Below are positions 43,244 through 50,773 of a stretch of DNA of 64,000 bases, piece by piece. The notes beneath the pieces are model-generated. The model was not told the origin of the DNA. It did no database searches and saw only the letters and a list, made by a program, of their open reading frames with translations. Origin of the DNA: Ornithinimicrobium flavum (lineage in GTDB: Bacteria > Actinomycetota > Actinomycetes > Actinomycetales > Dermatophilaceae). The position numbers were made by a program, and so were the translations under genes. Each line of letters starts with the position of its first letter. Within the stretch, counting starts at the first letter, position 1. The stretch lies in NCBI RefSeq assembly GCF_004526345.1, contig NZ_CP038213.1, positions 248,001-312,000 on the forward strand, in the 5' to 3' direction.

Positions 43244-45391
43244 TCATCGTGTCAGGGCTGCCTGGGGACTGTCCTCCGGCACCGCGGACGCGGCGGGGGA
43301 AGGGTCGGCGACGGGTGCGGTGCCGGGCTCGCCCGGCCACCAGAACCGGTCGCCGAGCAGCACGATCACCGCCGGGACGAGCAGGGTGCGGACCAGCATC
43401 GTGTCCAGGACGACCCCGAGGCCGACGATCAGCCCGAGCTGACCGAGGGTGATGAGCGGAAGCACGCCCAGCGCCGCGAAGACACCGGCCAGGACGATTC
43501 CCGCGCTGGTGATCACCGCACCGGTGGTGCTCACGCCGCGGACCACGGCGCCGCGGGTTCCGACGTGCGGCACCTCGGTACGGATCCGGTGCGCGAGGAA
43601 GATCGTGAAGTCGATGCCCAGCGCTACCAGGAAGAGGAAGGCCAGCAGCGGCACCGGCGTGTCCAGCGCCTCCCACCCGAACACGGTGAGCCCCAGCCAG
43701 GCACCGGCACCGATGGTGGCCAGCGTGCTGAGGACGTTGACGGCGAGCAGCACGACCGGCGCGACGACCGAGCGCAGCAGGAACGCCAGGACGACCGCGA
43801 CGACCGCCAGCACCAGCGGCACGACCAGCAGCAGGTCCTCCAGCGCCCCGTCACGGGCGTCGAGCTCGGCGGCAGGGGCACCACCCACGAGCGCCTCCGC
43901 GGCCGCGACGCCGTGCGCCGCCTCGCGCACACCCTGCACCAGCACGCGCTCGGCCTGCGAGCCCGGTGAGGCATCCCCGGTGACCACGAGGGTGGCGATC
44001 TCACCGGCGGACGTCGACCCGGTGCCTGCGGGGCGGACCGACGCCACTCCGGGCACCGCCGTCACCGCAGCCGCGACCTCCTGGAGCTCCTCCGGCGTCG
44101 TCACGACGGTCATTGGGGCGCCGCTGCCGGCGGGGAAGTGCTCCGCGAGCACCTCCAACGCGGCACCGGACTCCGACGCGACCCGGAAGCGCTCGGTCTG
44201 GCTCAGACCGACCTGGGTCCCGACCAGGCCGGTCGTCATCACCGCAAGGAGGGCGGTCCCGCCTGCCAGCACCTGCCAGGGCCGGCGGACGACAAGGCCG
44301 GCCACCGCACCCCACGGGTCACGGCCCGGCTCACGGACGGTTGTGTCACCCTCCTGGACCGGGCGTGGCACGAACGGCCAGAAGGCGCCCCGGCCCACGA
44401 CGGCCAGCGCCGCCGGCAGCACCAGGACGGCGAAGGCGAGGGCGACGAGCAGCCCGACGGCCGCGGCGACGCCGATGCCCCGGGTGCCCGGGATCACCGC
44501 GAGCGTCAGGGTGGCCAGAGCCAGCACGACCGAGACGTTGCTCGCCAGGATCGCCGGGAGCGTGGCGCGCCAGGCGCTGACGAGCGCCTGGCGGTGGTCG
44601 CCATACCTGGCCAACTCCTCTCGGTAACGGGAGATGAGCAGCAGCGCGTAGTTGGCGCCGGCGCCGAAGACCAGCACGCTGATGATGCCGGAGTCGAAGT
44701 TGAGCGCAAGCCGCTCACCGGCCGCCTGGGTCAGGACGCCGGCGACCTGGTCGGCGACTCCGACCACGGTCAGCGGGACCAGCCACAAGATCGGCGAACG
44801 GTAGGTCAGCAGCAGCAGCAGACCGACCACGCCGACCGTCACCAGCAGCAGACGCAGGTTCGCACCGTCGAAGGAGGCGGCGAGGTCCGCGCCGAAGGCG
44901 GGGCCCCCGGTGGTCTGGACGGACAGACCTTGCGGCAGCTCGGCGGCGACCGTGCCCCGGACCTCGCCGACGACCTCGCGCATCGCGCCGGTGTCCGTGC
45001 TGGCAACCCTCACAGGTACCCGCAGGAGGGCTGCGCCACCATCCTCAGCCGGGACCGGACCCGTGACTGCGTGTCCGGCAGCCGCCGGCAACGCGGCGCC
45101 CAGGCCGGCGAGCTGGCCGAGGTCGGCGTCACTCAGGACGGCGCCGTCCTGGCGGGTGAGCACCACGACGAGCTGCTGGACGTCCTGCCCGGGCAGCTCC
45201 GAGAGCAGGTCGTCGACCTGGGCCGACTCCGAGCCCGGCGGCGGCGACCCGTGGTCGTTGAGAACCTCAGCACCCCGCAGCGCGCCCACGAGACCGACCG
45301 AGACGAGGACAGCGAGCAGGAGCGTGACCCAGGCGCCACGGCGCCCGGTGAGCAGGTGCGGCAGCGCCGGGAAGAATGTGCGGGTGACCAT
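43244..45391 (-). CDS. MMPL-family RND exporter
   Basis: The 715-residue membrane transporter has 12 predicted helices in two repeats of 1+5, each with an outer loop of ~150 residues. Motifs include VLVFGAGANYALLLISRYRE and FLVALGIDFTIFLAHRIRTE, typical of MMPL proteins that export lipids, fatty-acid products or drugs using the proton gradient. It is followed by a two-component pair and preceded by a promoter motif also found before the DUF2871 gene, so induction by that system is likely. Confidence 0.92.
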   Translation of the reverse strand: MVTRTFFPALPHLLTGRRGAWVTLLLAVLVSVGLVGALRGAEVLNDHGSPPPGSESAQVDDLLSELPGQDVQQLVVVLTRQDGAVLSDADLGQLAGLGAALPAAAGHAVTGPVPAEDGGAALLRVPVRVASTDTGAMREVVGEVRGTVAAELPQGLSVQTTGGPAFGADLAASFDGANLRLLLVTVGVVGLLLLLTYRSPILWLVPLTVVGVADQVAGVLTQAAGERLALNFDSGIISVLVFGAGANYALLLISRYREELARYGDHRQALVSAWRATLPAILASNVSVVLALATLTLAVIPGTRGIGVAAAVGLLVALAFAVLVLPAALAVVGRGAFWPFVPRPVQEGDTTVREPGRDPWGAVAGLVVRRPWQVLAGGTALLAVMTTGLVGTQVGLSQTERFRVASESGAALEVLAEHFPAGSGAPMTVVTTPEELQEVAAAVTAVPGVASVRPAGTGSTSAGEIATLVVTGDASPGSQAERVLVQGVREAAHGVAAAEALVGGAPAAELDARDGALEDLLLVVPLVLAVVAVVLAFLLRSVVAPVVLLAVNVLSTLATIGAGAWLGLTVFGWEALDTPVPLLAFLFLVALGIDFTIFLAHRIRTEVPHVGTRGAVVRGVSTTGAVITSAGIVLAGVFAALGVLPLITLGQLGLIVGLGVVLDTMLVRTLLVPAVIVLLGDRFWWPGEPGTAPVADPSPAASAVPEDSPQAALTR

Positions 45392-45440
45392 GCTTCGACG
45401 CTAGGCCGGGCTCGGGGTCCGTCTCGCCCTACCAGCATCC

Positions 45441-45453
45441 ATCCTTCGGTTGA
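45441..45453 (-). promoter_or_regulatory. Shared operator before the MMPL gene
   Basis: TCAACCGAAGGAT on the minus strand, 50 bases upstream of the MMPL start codon and nearly identical to the site at 41121-41133 over 19 bases. Probable target of the LuxR-type regulator at 41363. Confidence 0.6.
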
Positions 45454-45749
45454 TCCAGCCGCGACCTCATCGAATACGGGCCCGACGGTGGGGTGTAGCC
45501 GGCCGAAGAGCGGTAGTCACGACCAAGGTTCAGCGTGCACCGTCAACCACTCAACAGCCGTCAGGTCAGAAGACGACCTCAGGGTCAAAACGCCATCCTG
45601 GCATCCCAGAGCCATCGTTCATGGTCACGAAGTCGGTGGTCCAAGGGGCGGGATGCGGCAGAAGCGTGCGATCTGCGCCCTGCCCTCCGGTGGGTGCGCG
45701 AACCGGGGTTGCTCTTGAGGGTGGCCGGGCCGCCCGGGCGTCTCGGCTG
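45454..45749. other. Junction region, no supported gene
   Basis: This gap lies between the MMPL exporter and the VIT-type transporter. No frame shows family-like protein. The upstream 9-mer GGTATGCCG is last seen at 43083, so the boundary between native and acquired DNA may fall here. Confidence 0.4.
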
Positions 45750-46562
45750 TCAGAGCTGGGTACCGATCAGCGCGCCGATAACATAGGTGATCGTCATCGC
45801 GAGCGCGCCGCCGGCGACGTTGCGTAGGGCGGCTCGCTGCTTCGGAGCGCGGCCCAACTGGGCGGAGGTCACGCCGGTGATGAGGAGCGCCACGATGACG
45901 GCCGTGGCGGTGATCGGGATCGCGGCCTCCCTCGGCGACAGGAGGATGGCGGCCAACGGGATGAGTGCCCCTGCGAGGAAGGCGAGCATGGATGCCAGCC
46001 CCGCATGCCAGGGATTGCTCAGCTCGTCGGGGTCGATGCCCCGCCTGAATCGGGCATGGGCTCGTGTCGCGTCGGCACCGGTGAGCTGTTGCGACACCTG
46101 GCAGGCGACATTGGGCTCGACCCCCTCCTGTGCAATCACGCCAGCCAGTTTGTGTAGTTCGCCGGTGGGGTCGGCGTTGAGCTGGGCCTGCTGACGGACC
46201 AGCACGGCGCGCTGCGCGTCACGCTGGCTGGAGACGGAGACGTACTCGCCGACCGCCATCGACAGGGCGCCGGCGGCGACTCCCGCGACACCTGCCGCGA
46301 AGAGCGCCCCATCGCTGACCGCGGCCCCGGCCACGCCGACGACGATGCCTGCGGTGGAGATGATGCCGTCGTTGGCGCCCATCACACCGGCGCGCAGCGC
46401 GTTCAACCGCGTGTTGAGGCCTTCACCAGGGTCGGGCGCGGGTACCGGTCCTGTGCACTCGTGGCTGGGAGCGGCATCCAGTCGACGGCCGTCGTCCAGT
46501 GAGAGGGACATGGTCTGGTCGGGTGCCATGGGGGCGGCTATGGACGAAGTCTCGTGGGTCAT
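45750..46562 (-). CDS. VIT1/CCC1-type metal transporter
   Basis: The protein of about 270 residues has the VIT-family start GLNTRLNALRAGVMGANDGIISTAGIVVGVAGA. Helix 2 carries AAGALSMAVGEYVSVSSQRD, and a cytoplasmic loop links to three C-terminal helices. The family moves iron or manganese out of the cytosol. The cytoplasmic metal loop here (~140-190) is short. The ATG at 46562 is one of several possible starts; one at 46529 removes part of a non-conserved leader. It lies divergent to the DUF6448 gene, also a possible metal protein. Confidence 0.87.
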   Translation of the reverse strand: MTHETSSIAAPMAPDQTMSLSLDDGRRLDAAPSHECTGPVPAPDPGEGLNTRLNALRAGVMGANDGIISTAGIVVGVAGAAVSDGALFAAGVAGVAAGALSMAVGEYVSVSSQRDAQRAVLVRQQAQLNADPTGELHKLAGVIAQEGVEPNVACQVSQQLTGADATRAHARFRRGIDPDELSNPWHAGLASMLAFLAGALIPLAAILLSPREAAIPITATAVIVALLITGVTSAQLGRAPKQRAALRNVAGGALAMTITYVIGALIGTQL

Positions 46563-46682
46563 GCCTGGAGTCAACCAACGAAGCCGATCGAGGACCTTGA
46601 CGTGCGTCAAGGCGCTGGTGCCCGTCAGCCCCGTAGCTTCAACTCATCGGCACCCCGCCGCAGCACTCGAGAAGGAGTCACC

Positions 46683-47279
46683 ATGAGCATCCTCACCCTC
46701 CGGACAGCCGCCCGCGCCCTGACCGTCGCGTTGATCCAGCCCGCCTCGGCCCACTGCGACACCGAGGACGGTCCGGCCGTCCAAGACGGCCGCAGGGCAC
46801 TGGAGACCGGCAACCCCAACTACGCCCTCAAGTGGGTCCACTCCGCAGGCGAGGAGGAAGTGCGTGCCGCGTTCGACGCCGCCCAGGCGGCCCGCGGCGG
46901 TCAGGACGCCGCCCAGGCCGCGCGCGCATTCCTGGCAACGCTCGTTCGCGTCCACCGGGCCGGTGAGGGGGCCGGGTTCGACGGCATCCAGCCGACCGGT
47001 ACCGAGCTGCCGCCCGAGGTCGTGGCAGCGGACGCCGCGCTGGACGCGGGGACGATCGAACCGCTGCGTGGGCTCATCCCCGACGATCGCTGGGGCGAGC
47101 TGGAGAAGCGTTTCACGCTGGCGCTGGCCAAGAAGCGGTTCGAGGTCGACGACCTGGACGCCGCGAGGGACTACGTCGCGGCGTACGTGCAGTTCTTCAA
47201 GTACGCCGAGGGTGAGGACGAGCACCGCCACCAGGGCGGCCATCACGGCTCACACGAGCACGCCGTCCACCAACACTGA
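46683..47279 (+). CDS. DUF6448-family secreted protein, predicted His-Cys-Asp N-terminus
   Basis: The 198-residue protein has a short weak signal ending LIQPASA, then AHCDTEDGPAVQDGRRALET. If cut after Ala23, the mature N-terminus is His-Cys-Asp, as in nickel superoxide dismutase. A helical body follows, with LETGNPNYALKWV, FLATLVRVHRAGEGAGF, and a C-terminal His cluster (EDEHRHQGGHHGSHEHAVHQH) suited to metal binding. The start at 46683 has GAAGGAG. The next gene, overlapping by one base, is an S26 protease like SodX. Function of the family is not established; a metal-centre role is inferred. Confidence 0.7.
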   Translation: MSILTLRTAARALTVALIQPASAHCDTEDGPAVQDGRRALETGNPNYALKWVHSAGEEEVRAAFDAAQAARGGQDAAQAARAFLATLVRVHRAGEGAGFDGIQPTGTELPPEVVAADAALDAGTIEPLRGLIPDDRWGELEKRFTLALAKKRFEVDDLDAARDYVAAYVQFFKYAEGEDEHRHQGGHHGSHEHAVHQH

Positions 47280-47731
47280 TGGCAGCTCTCCCGGCATGGT
47301 TCACCCGGGTCCAGTCGGACTCGATGGTCCCGGGTCTGCGTCATGGGCAGCTGGTCCTGACGATCGCGCCCCGACGTAAGCACAGCTTCCGCCGCGGCGC
47401 GATCGTTGCGGTCGACTCCCGAGAGATCGGGCAACGAATCGTGAAGCGGATCATCGGCCTCCCCGGCGAGCGCGTTCGCCTCGACGGCAGCCATGTCTGG
47501 GTCAACAACCACCTTTTGGACGAGCCGTACGCCTCGGCTGCAACCCACCGGGCAACCTTCAGTGTGCCGGCCGGGCACTACCTCCTGCTCGGCGACAACC
47601 GCGACGCCTCCACCGACTCCCGCAGCTGGAGGCAGCCGTATGTGTCGCGATCGGAGATCACGGGCATCCTCATCTCTTCCCGCCCGCGCCAACGGCGAAA
47701 CGGTGCCGATCCGCCGGGTGAGTCACCCTAA
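47279..47731 (+). CDS. S26-family signal peptidase (SodX-like)
   Basis: The 150-residue serine protease has the catalytic Ser in VQSDSMVPGLRHGQLVL and the general-base Lys in QRIVKRIIGLPGERV. The conserved box GHYLLLGDNRDASTDSRSW follows. It lacks an N-terminal membrane anchor, unlike housekeeping signal peptidase I, but like the protease that matures nickel superoxide dismutase. It overlaps the end of the DUF6448 gene by one base and is likely dedicated to it. Confidence 0.9.
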   Translation: MAALPAWFTRVQSDSMVPGLRHGQLVLTIAPRRKHSFRRGAIVAVDSREIGQRIVKRIIGLPGERVRLDGSHVWVNNHLLDEPYASAATHRATFSVPAGHYLLLGDNRDASTDSRSWRQPYVSRSEITGILISSRPRQRRNGADPPGESP

Positions 47732-47990
47732 AGGCGGCAGTACCGGATGGTGAACGGCCGTGCTTCCCGAGTCGCAGAACCGCTGTGGGCTCCCGGGCAG
47801 CGGGCTCGGAATGCCGGCAGTTCTTGACGGACGAAGTTGGCGCACAAAGGATTGGGCCGAGAGCGCCCGCAGGAGTGTTTCCCTCACGACAGCCAGGCCG
47901 AATTATGTCCCGGCGGGATACGCGCTGCGTTACCGCGTCGTTGACGGGATGAACTTGGCATGGCGGGAGTGGTCGCAGTCGAGCTTGCGC
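47732..47990. other. Intergenic region, no supported gene
   Basis: No convincing coding region or structure is visible between the S26 protease and the AraC-type gene, which end towards each other here. Confidence 0.4.
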
Positions 47991-48833
47991 TCATGTGTGC
48001 GGGGGCGTGCTGCGCTGGTCGCGCAGGAAATGCCCCGGCGTCATCCCGGTGACCGCGCGGAAGTCGTGGGTGAAGTGGGCCTGGTCGCTGTAGCCGAGCT
48101 CGGCCGCCACGTCGGCCAGAGTGGTGTTCCCGGACTTGAGCGCCTGTACCGCGTCGTGCAGGCGCCGGCGCTTGACCAGCCACTTGGGGGTCAGCCCCAC
48201 CCGCTGCTCCACCAGACGCTGGAGGCTGCGCTCGGTGAGGCCGAACTCGCGGGCCACGTGCTCGACCCGAGTCACGTCGGGGTTGTGACGGAGCCAGGTG
48301 ACGATCTGGTTGATTAGTAGTCCCTGCTCGTCCACCGGTAGGTAGGCCGTGAGCCACCGCTCCACCACTGCGATCGCCGCTGCGTGGGCGGCCGGATCGC
48401 GCGGGGAGGCCGCCATCGCGGCCCGCACGTCGGGCACCAGACTGCTGGGAACGCCGTCGACCCCGGTCAGGTCGACCCACCTGTCGGTGAGCTCGGCGAC
48501 GGACCGCCCGAGCAACAGACGTCCGGCGGCCGGTTCAAGCATGGTGCCGACGGCCCAGCCCTCACCATCGAGCGTCACGCTGGAACTGCCCCGCGCCACG
48601 CCGTACAGCCTGGCGTAGCTGTCGCTGACGACGACAAGGCAGACGGGGTGCTGCAGGGTGCTCTGCGTGGAGGGCTCAGCTAGCGACCACACCGGGATCC
48701 AGTAACGAGCGACCAGGTCGGCGAGATGCTCGCTCGGGGCGTAGCGGTGTATGGGTGGTGAGGGCCGGCTGACTCCCGTCAGGTGTGCCCGATCGACCGG
48801 GTCGACCGGTCGCGGGATCTCGGGCGCAGGCAT
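47991..48833 (-). CDS. AraC-family transcriptional regulator
   Basis: The 280-residue protein has an N-terminal cupin-like ligand domain (DUF6597 type: HRYAPSEHLADLVARYWIPV and VTLDGEGWAVGTMLEPAAG). The C-terminal double helix-turn-helix is VEHVAREFGLTERSLQRLVE, then LADVAAELGYSDQAHFTHDF. It should activate or repress nearby genes on binding a small molecule. The ATG at 48833 (MPAPEIPRPVDPVDRAHLTG) is divergent from the maleylpyruvate-isomerase-like gene, a likely target. Confidence 0.88.
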   Translation of the reverse strand: MPAPEIPRPVDPVDRAHLTGVSRPSPPIHRYAPSEHLADLVARYWIPVWSLAEPSTQSTLQHPVCLVVVSDSYARLYGVARGSSSVTLDGEGWAVGTMLEPAAGRLLLGRSVAELTDRWVDLTGVDGVPSSLVPDVRAAMAASPRDPAAHAAAIAVVERWLTAYLPVDEQGLLINQIVTWLRHNPDVTRVEHVAREFGLTERSLQRLVEQRVGLTPKWLVKRRRLHDAVQALKSGNTTLADVAAELGYSDQAHFTHDFRAVTGMTPGHFLRDQRSTPPHT

Positions 48834-48884
48834 GTGTCGGATTATCACAAGCGGCGGAGACGTCTGTCCTGTCACGGTTGTCCT

Positions 48885-49470
48885 ATGACCCAGACGACAT
48901 CGGCCACCACGCCGGATCAGCACGCCCCGACTTTCGTTGACCGGGCCGCCCGGTTCACCAGGATTCTCGCCGCCGCAGCCGAGGCCTGGGACGCCCTGAC
49001 ACCGTGCGCGGGGTGGAGCGTCCGAGACGTCGTCGCTCACGTGATCGACACGCAGCGCGACTTCCTGACCGGTCAGGGCCTGGACGCCGGACCTGTAACT
49101 GACCTCGCCGACCCCGCCGCCGCGTGGAACGCCCACCTCGACCACGTGGTGGGCCGTGCTGGGAAAGGACCGTGTCGCGGAGAGGGAGTACGACGGCTAC
49201 TTCGGCCGCACCACCATCCGCGCCACGATGGCGGACTTCTACGGCTGGGACCTGGTCGTGCACGGTTCTGACGTGGCTCGAGCCACTGGGCAGCAATGGT
49301 CGATCAGCGATGACGAGGCACAGGCACTACACACCACGGCCGACGGCTGGGGCGAAGCCCTGTACTCCGAGGGCATATGCGCCGCACCTGTCGAGGTCGC
49401 CCGAGATGCCTCTGCAACCGACCGACTCCTCGCTCGGCTTGGCCGCGACCCGCACTGGCAACCCGCCTGA
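48885..49470 (+). pseudogene. TIGR03086-like (DinB-fold) thiol-dependent enzyme, frameshifted
   Basis: Two frames join near 49150-49162. The first gives FVDRAARFTRILAAAAEAWD and PCAGWSVRDVVAHVIDTQRD, the DinB/maleylpyruvate-isomerase start with a metal-binding His. The second gives VAEREYDGYFGRTTIRATMA and FYGWDLVVHGSDVARATGQQ with further His ligands. Intact members use mycothiol in isomerase or S-transfer reactions. One base change would restore the gene. It is divergent from the AraC-type regulator. Confidence 0.75.
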
Positions 49471-49614
49471 GCAGATGCATCGCCACGGCCTGCCCAGTGC
49501 CCGGCAATCGGTGCCGGCAATCGCTCGAGCCGGTCTCACTGATTGTGCTAACAAGCGCTCCGGCCTACGAAACGGCACGCGGCAGTACAGGGTGTTTTGG
49601 ACTGGGCTCTCAGG

Positions 49615-50472
49615 TCAGGAGGATGGAGCGGACAGTTTGTGGATGAAGTAGCACGAGGCCCCATCTGATTGGGCGAGGTTGTCGCCAGTGGAGATATATC
49701 GGGGATTTCCTTCTTCGTCGAGCGACAGCCTGACTGTTCCCCCACCCCTGAGCCGCGCGTTCGCCTCCTGCAGCATGTCTTGGACGGTCATCGCGTCGTC
49801 CTCTGTCAGGTCGGGCGACCGCCCGTCCAGGGACTCGACGCTGGCGACCGTGTCGGCTGAGACCGTGATATCGAACGTACCCAGGAAGGCGCGTTCACCG
49901 CACAGGCTGGTGACCTGGAAGTTGTAGTCGGCTGGCGCTGTCCAATCGACCACCTCGTTGACACCAGCGAGCGTTGGCAGGTGCCAGCGGGCGGGCCCAA
50001 GCGAGCATGCAGCCGTACTGGAGGCCTCGCCGCCATTCAGGCAGGCCGCGTCGACCAGGTCCTTGCCGAGAGCGTCCGCCGGGAGCTCCACATCGAGGTA
50101 CTCCACGTCGTTTGCCGGGCAGTCCGCGCCACCCGGAAAGTGATCGACCGGGGTGCTGATGACGACCCGCTCCTCTTCCACCAGGACCGTCGGTTCCAGT
50201 ACCTCCCCCGTCACGCCGTTGGCGCAGCCAAGCCGGGTGACGCCCAGGTGAACGGTCGCACCCCTAGGGGTCGGTTCAGGTGCCGCCATCACCTGCCAGG
50301 TCGCGGCGTCTTGGGGGATCTCGGTCTTGGTTGTAGGGCTGCCCACCGTGCTTTCGAGATTGCCACAGCTCGTCAGACCCAAACCGATGACGGCGGCGAC
50401 GACCGTCCCTAGGACAGGCCACCGGAGTCCGCTTCGCCCAGCCACGCTGCTACGGCTCACAGTTTCCTCCAC
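49615..50472 (-). CDS. Putative lipoprotein with DUF6174-like C-terminus
   Basis: The 285-residue protein has an N-terminal membrane stretch ending VIGLGLTSCGN (lipobox Cys). The middle region is Cys-containing (PGGADCPANDVEYLDVELP and AACLNGGEASSTAACSLGP). The C-terminal ~100 residues have YNFQVTSLCGERAFLGTFDI and VRLSLDEEGNPRYIS, resembling the DUF6174 lipoprotein domain. Function unknown. Five tandem 34-bp repeats lie 56 bases upstream of its start, so its promoter may be within or beside them. Confidence 0.75.
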   Translation of the reverse strand: MEETVSRSSVAGRSGLRWPVLGTVVAAVIGLGLTSCGNLESTVGSPTTKTEIPQDAATWQVMAAPEPTPRGATVHLGVTRLGCANGVTGEVLEPTVLVEEERVVISTPVDHFPGGADCPANDVEYLDVELPADALGKDLVDAACLNGGEASSTAACSLGPARWHLPTLAGVNEVVDWTAPADYNFQVTSLCGERAFLGTFDITVSADTVASVESLDGRSPDLTEDDAMTVQDMLQEANARLRGGGTVRLSLDEEGNPRYISTGDNLAQSDGASCYFIHKLSAPSS

Positions 50473-50527
50473 TGGTCGAGTGAGCCTCCGACGACGAAGG
50501 CAGCCCGATGGTTCCCTATGCCAAATG

Positions 50528-50697
50528 CGGCATGATCGGACGAGCGTAGCCGTCCTCAGCCCGGCATGATCGGACGAGCGTAGCCGTCCTCAGCCCGGCA
50601 TGATCGGACGAGCGTAGCCGTCCTCAGCCCGGCATGATCGGACGAGCGTAGCCGTCCTCAGCCCGGCATGATCGGACGAGCGTAGCCGTCCTCAGCG
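50528..50697. repeat. Five tandem copies of a 34-bp unit with GGCATG element
   Basis: Units start at 50528, 50562, 50596, 50630 and 50664; each begins CGGCATGATCGGACG and differs only at the last bases of unit 5. Inside each, GGACG and CGTCC can pair around eight bases. The unit contains the dispersed 16-base element found elsewhere in the window. Units touch directly, with no spacers, so this is not a CRISPR array. Confidence 0.95.
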
Positions 50698-50773
50698 CGG
50701 CTACGTGTTTCATTGACGTCAGGATCAGGCCCGGCCAGGCTCGGTCCTAGGTGACCGGGGTTGCCGCTCTCAG

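Noticed and set aside
47884..48480. Minus-strand open frame overlapping the AraC gene
   Set aside because: Out of frame with the clear AraC helix-turn-helix and Arg/Gly-rich.
50528..50697. CRISPR array
   Set aside because: Repeat units touch with no unique spacers, and no cas genes are near.
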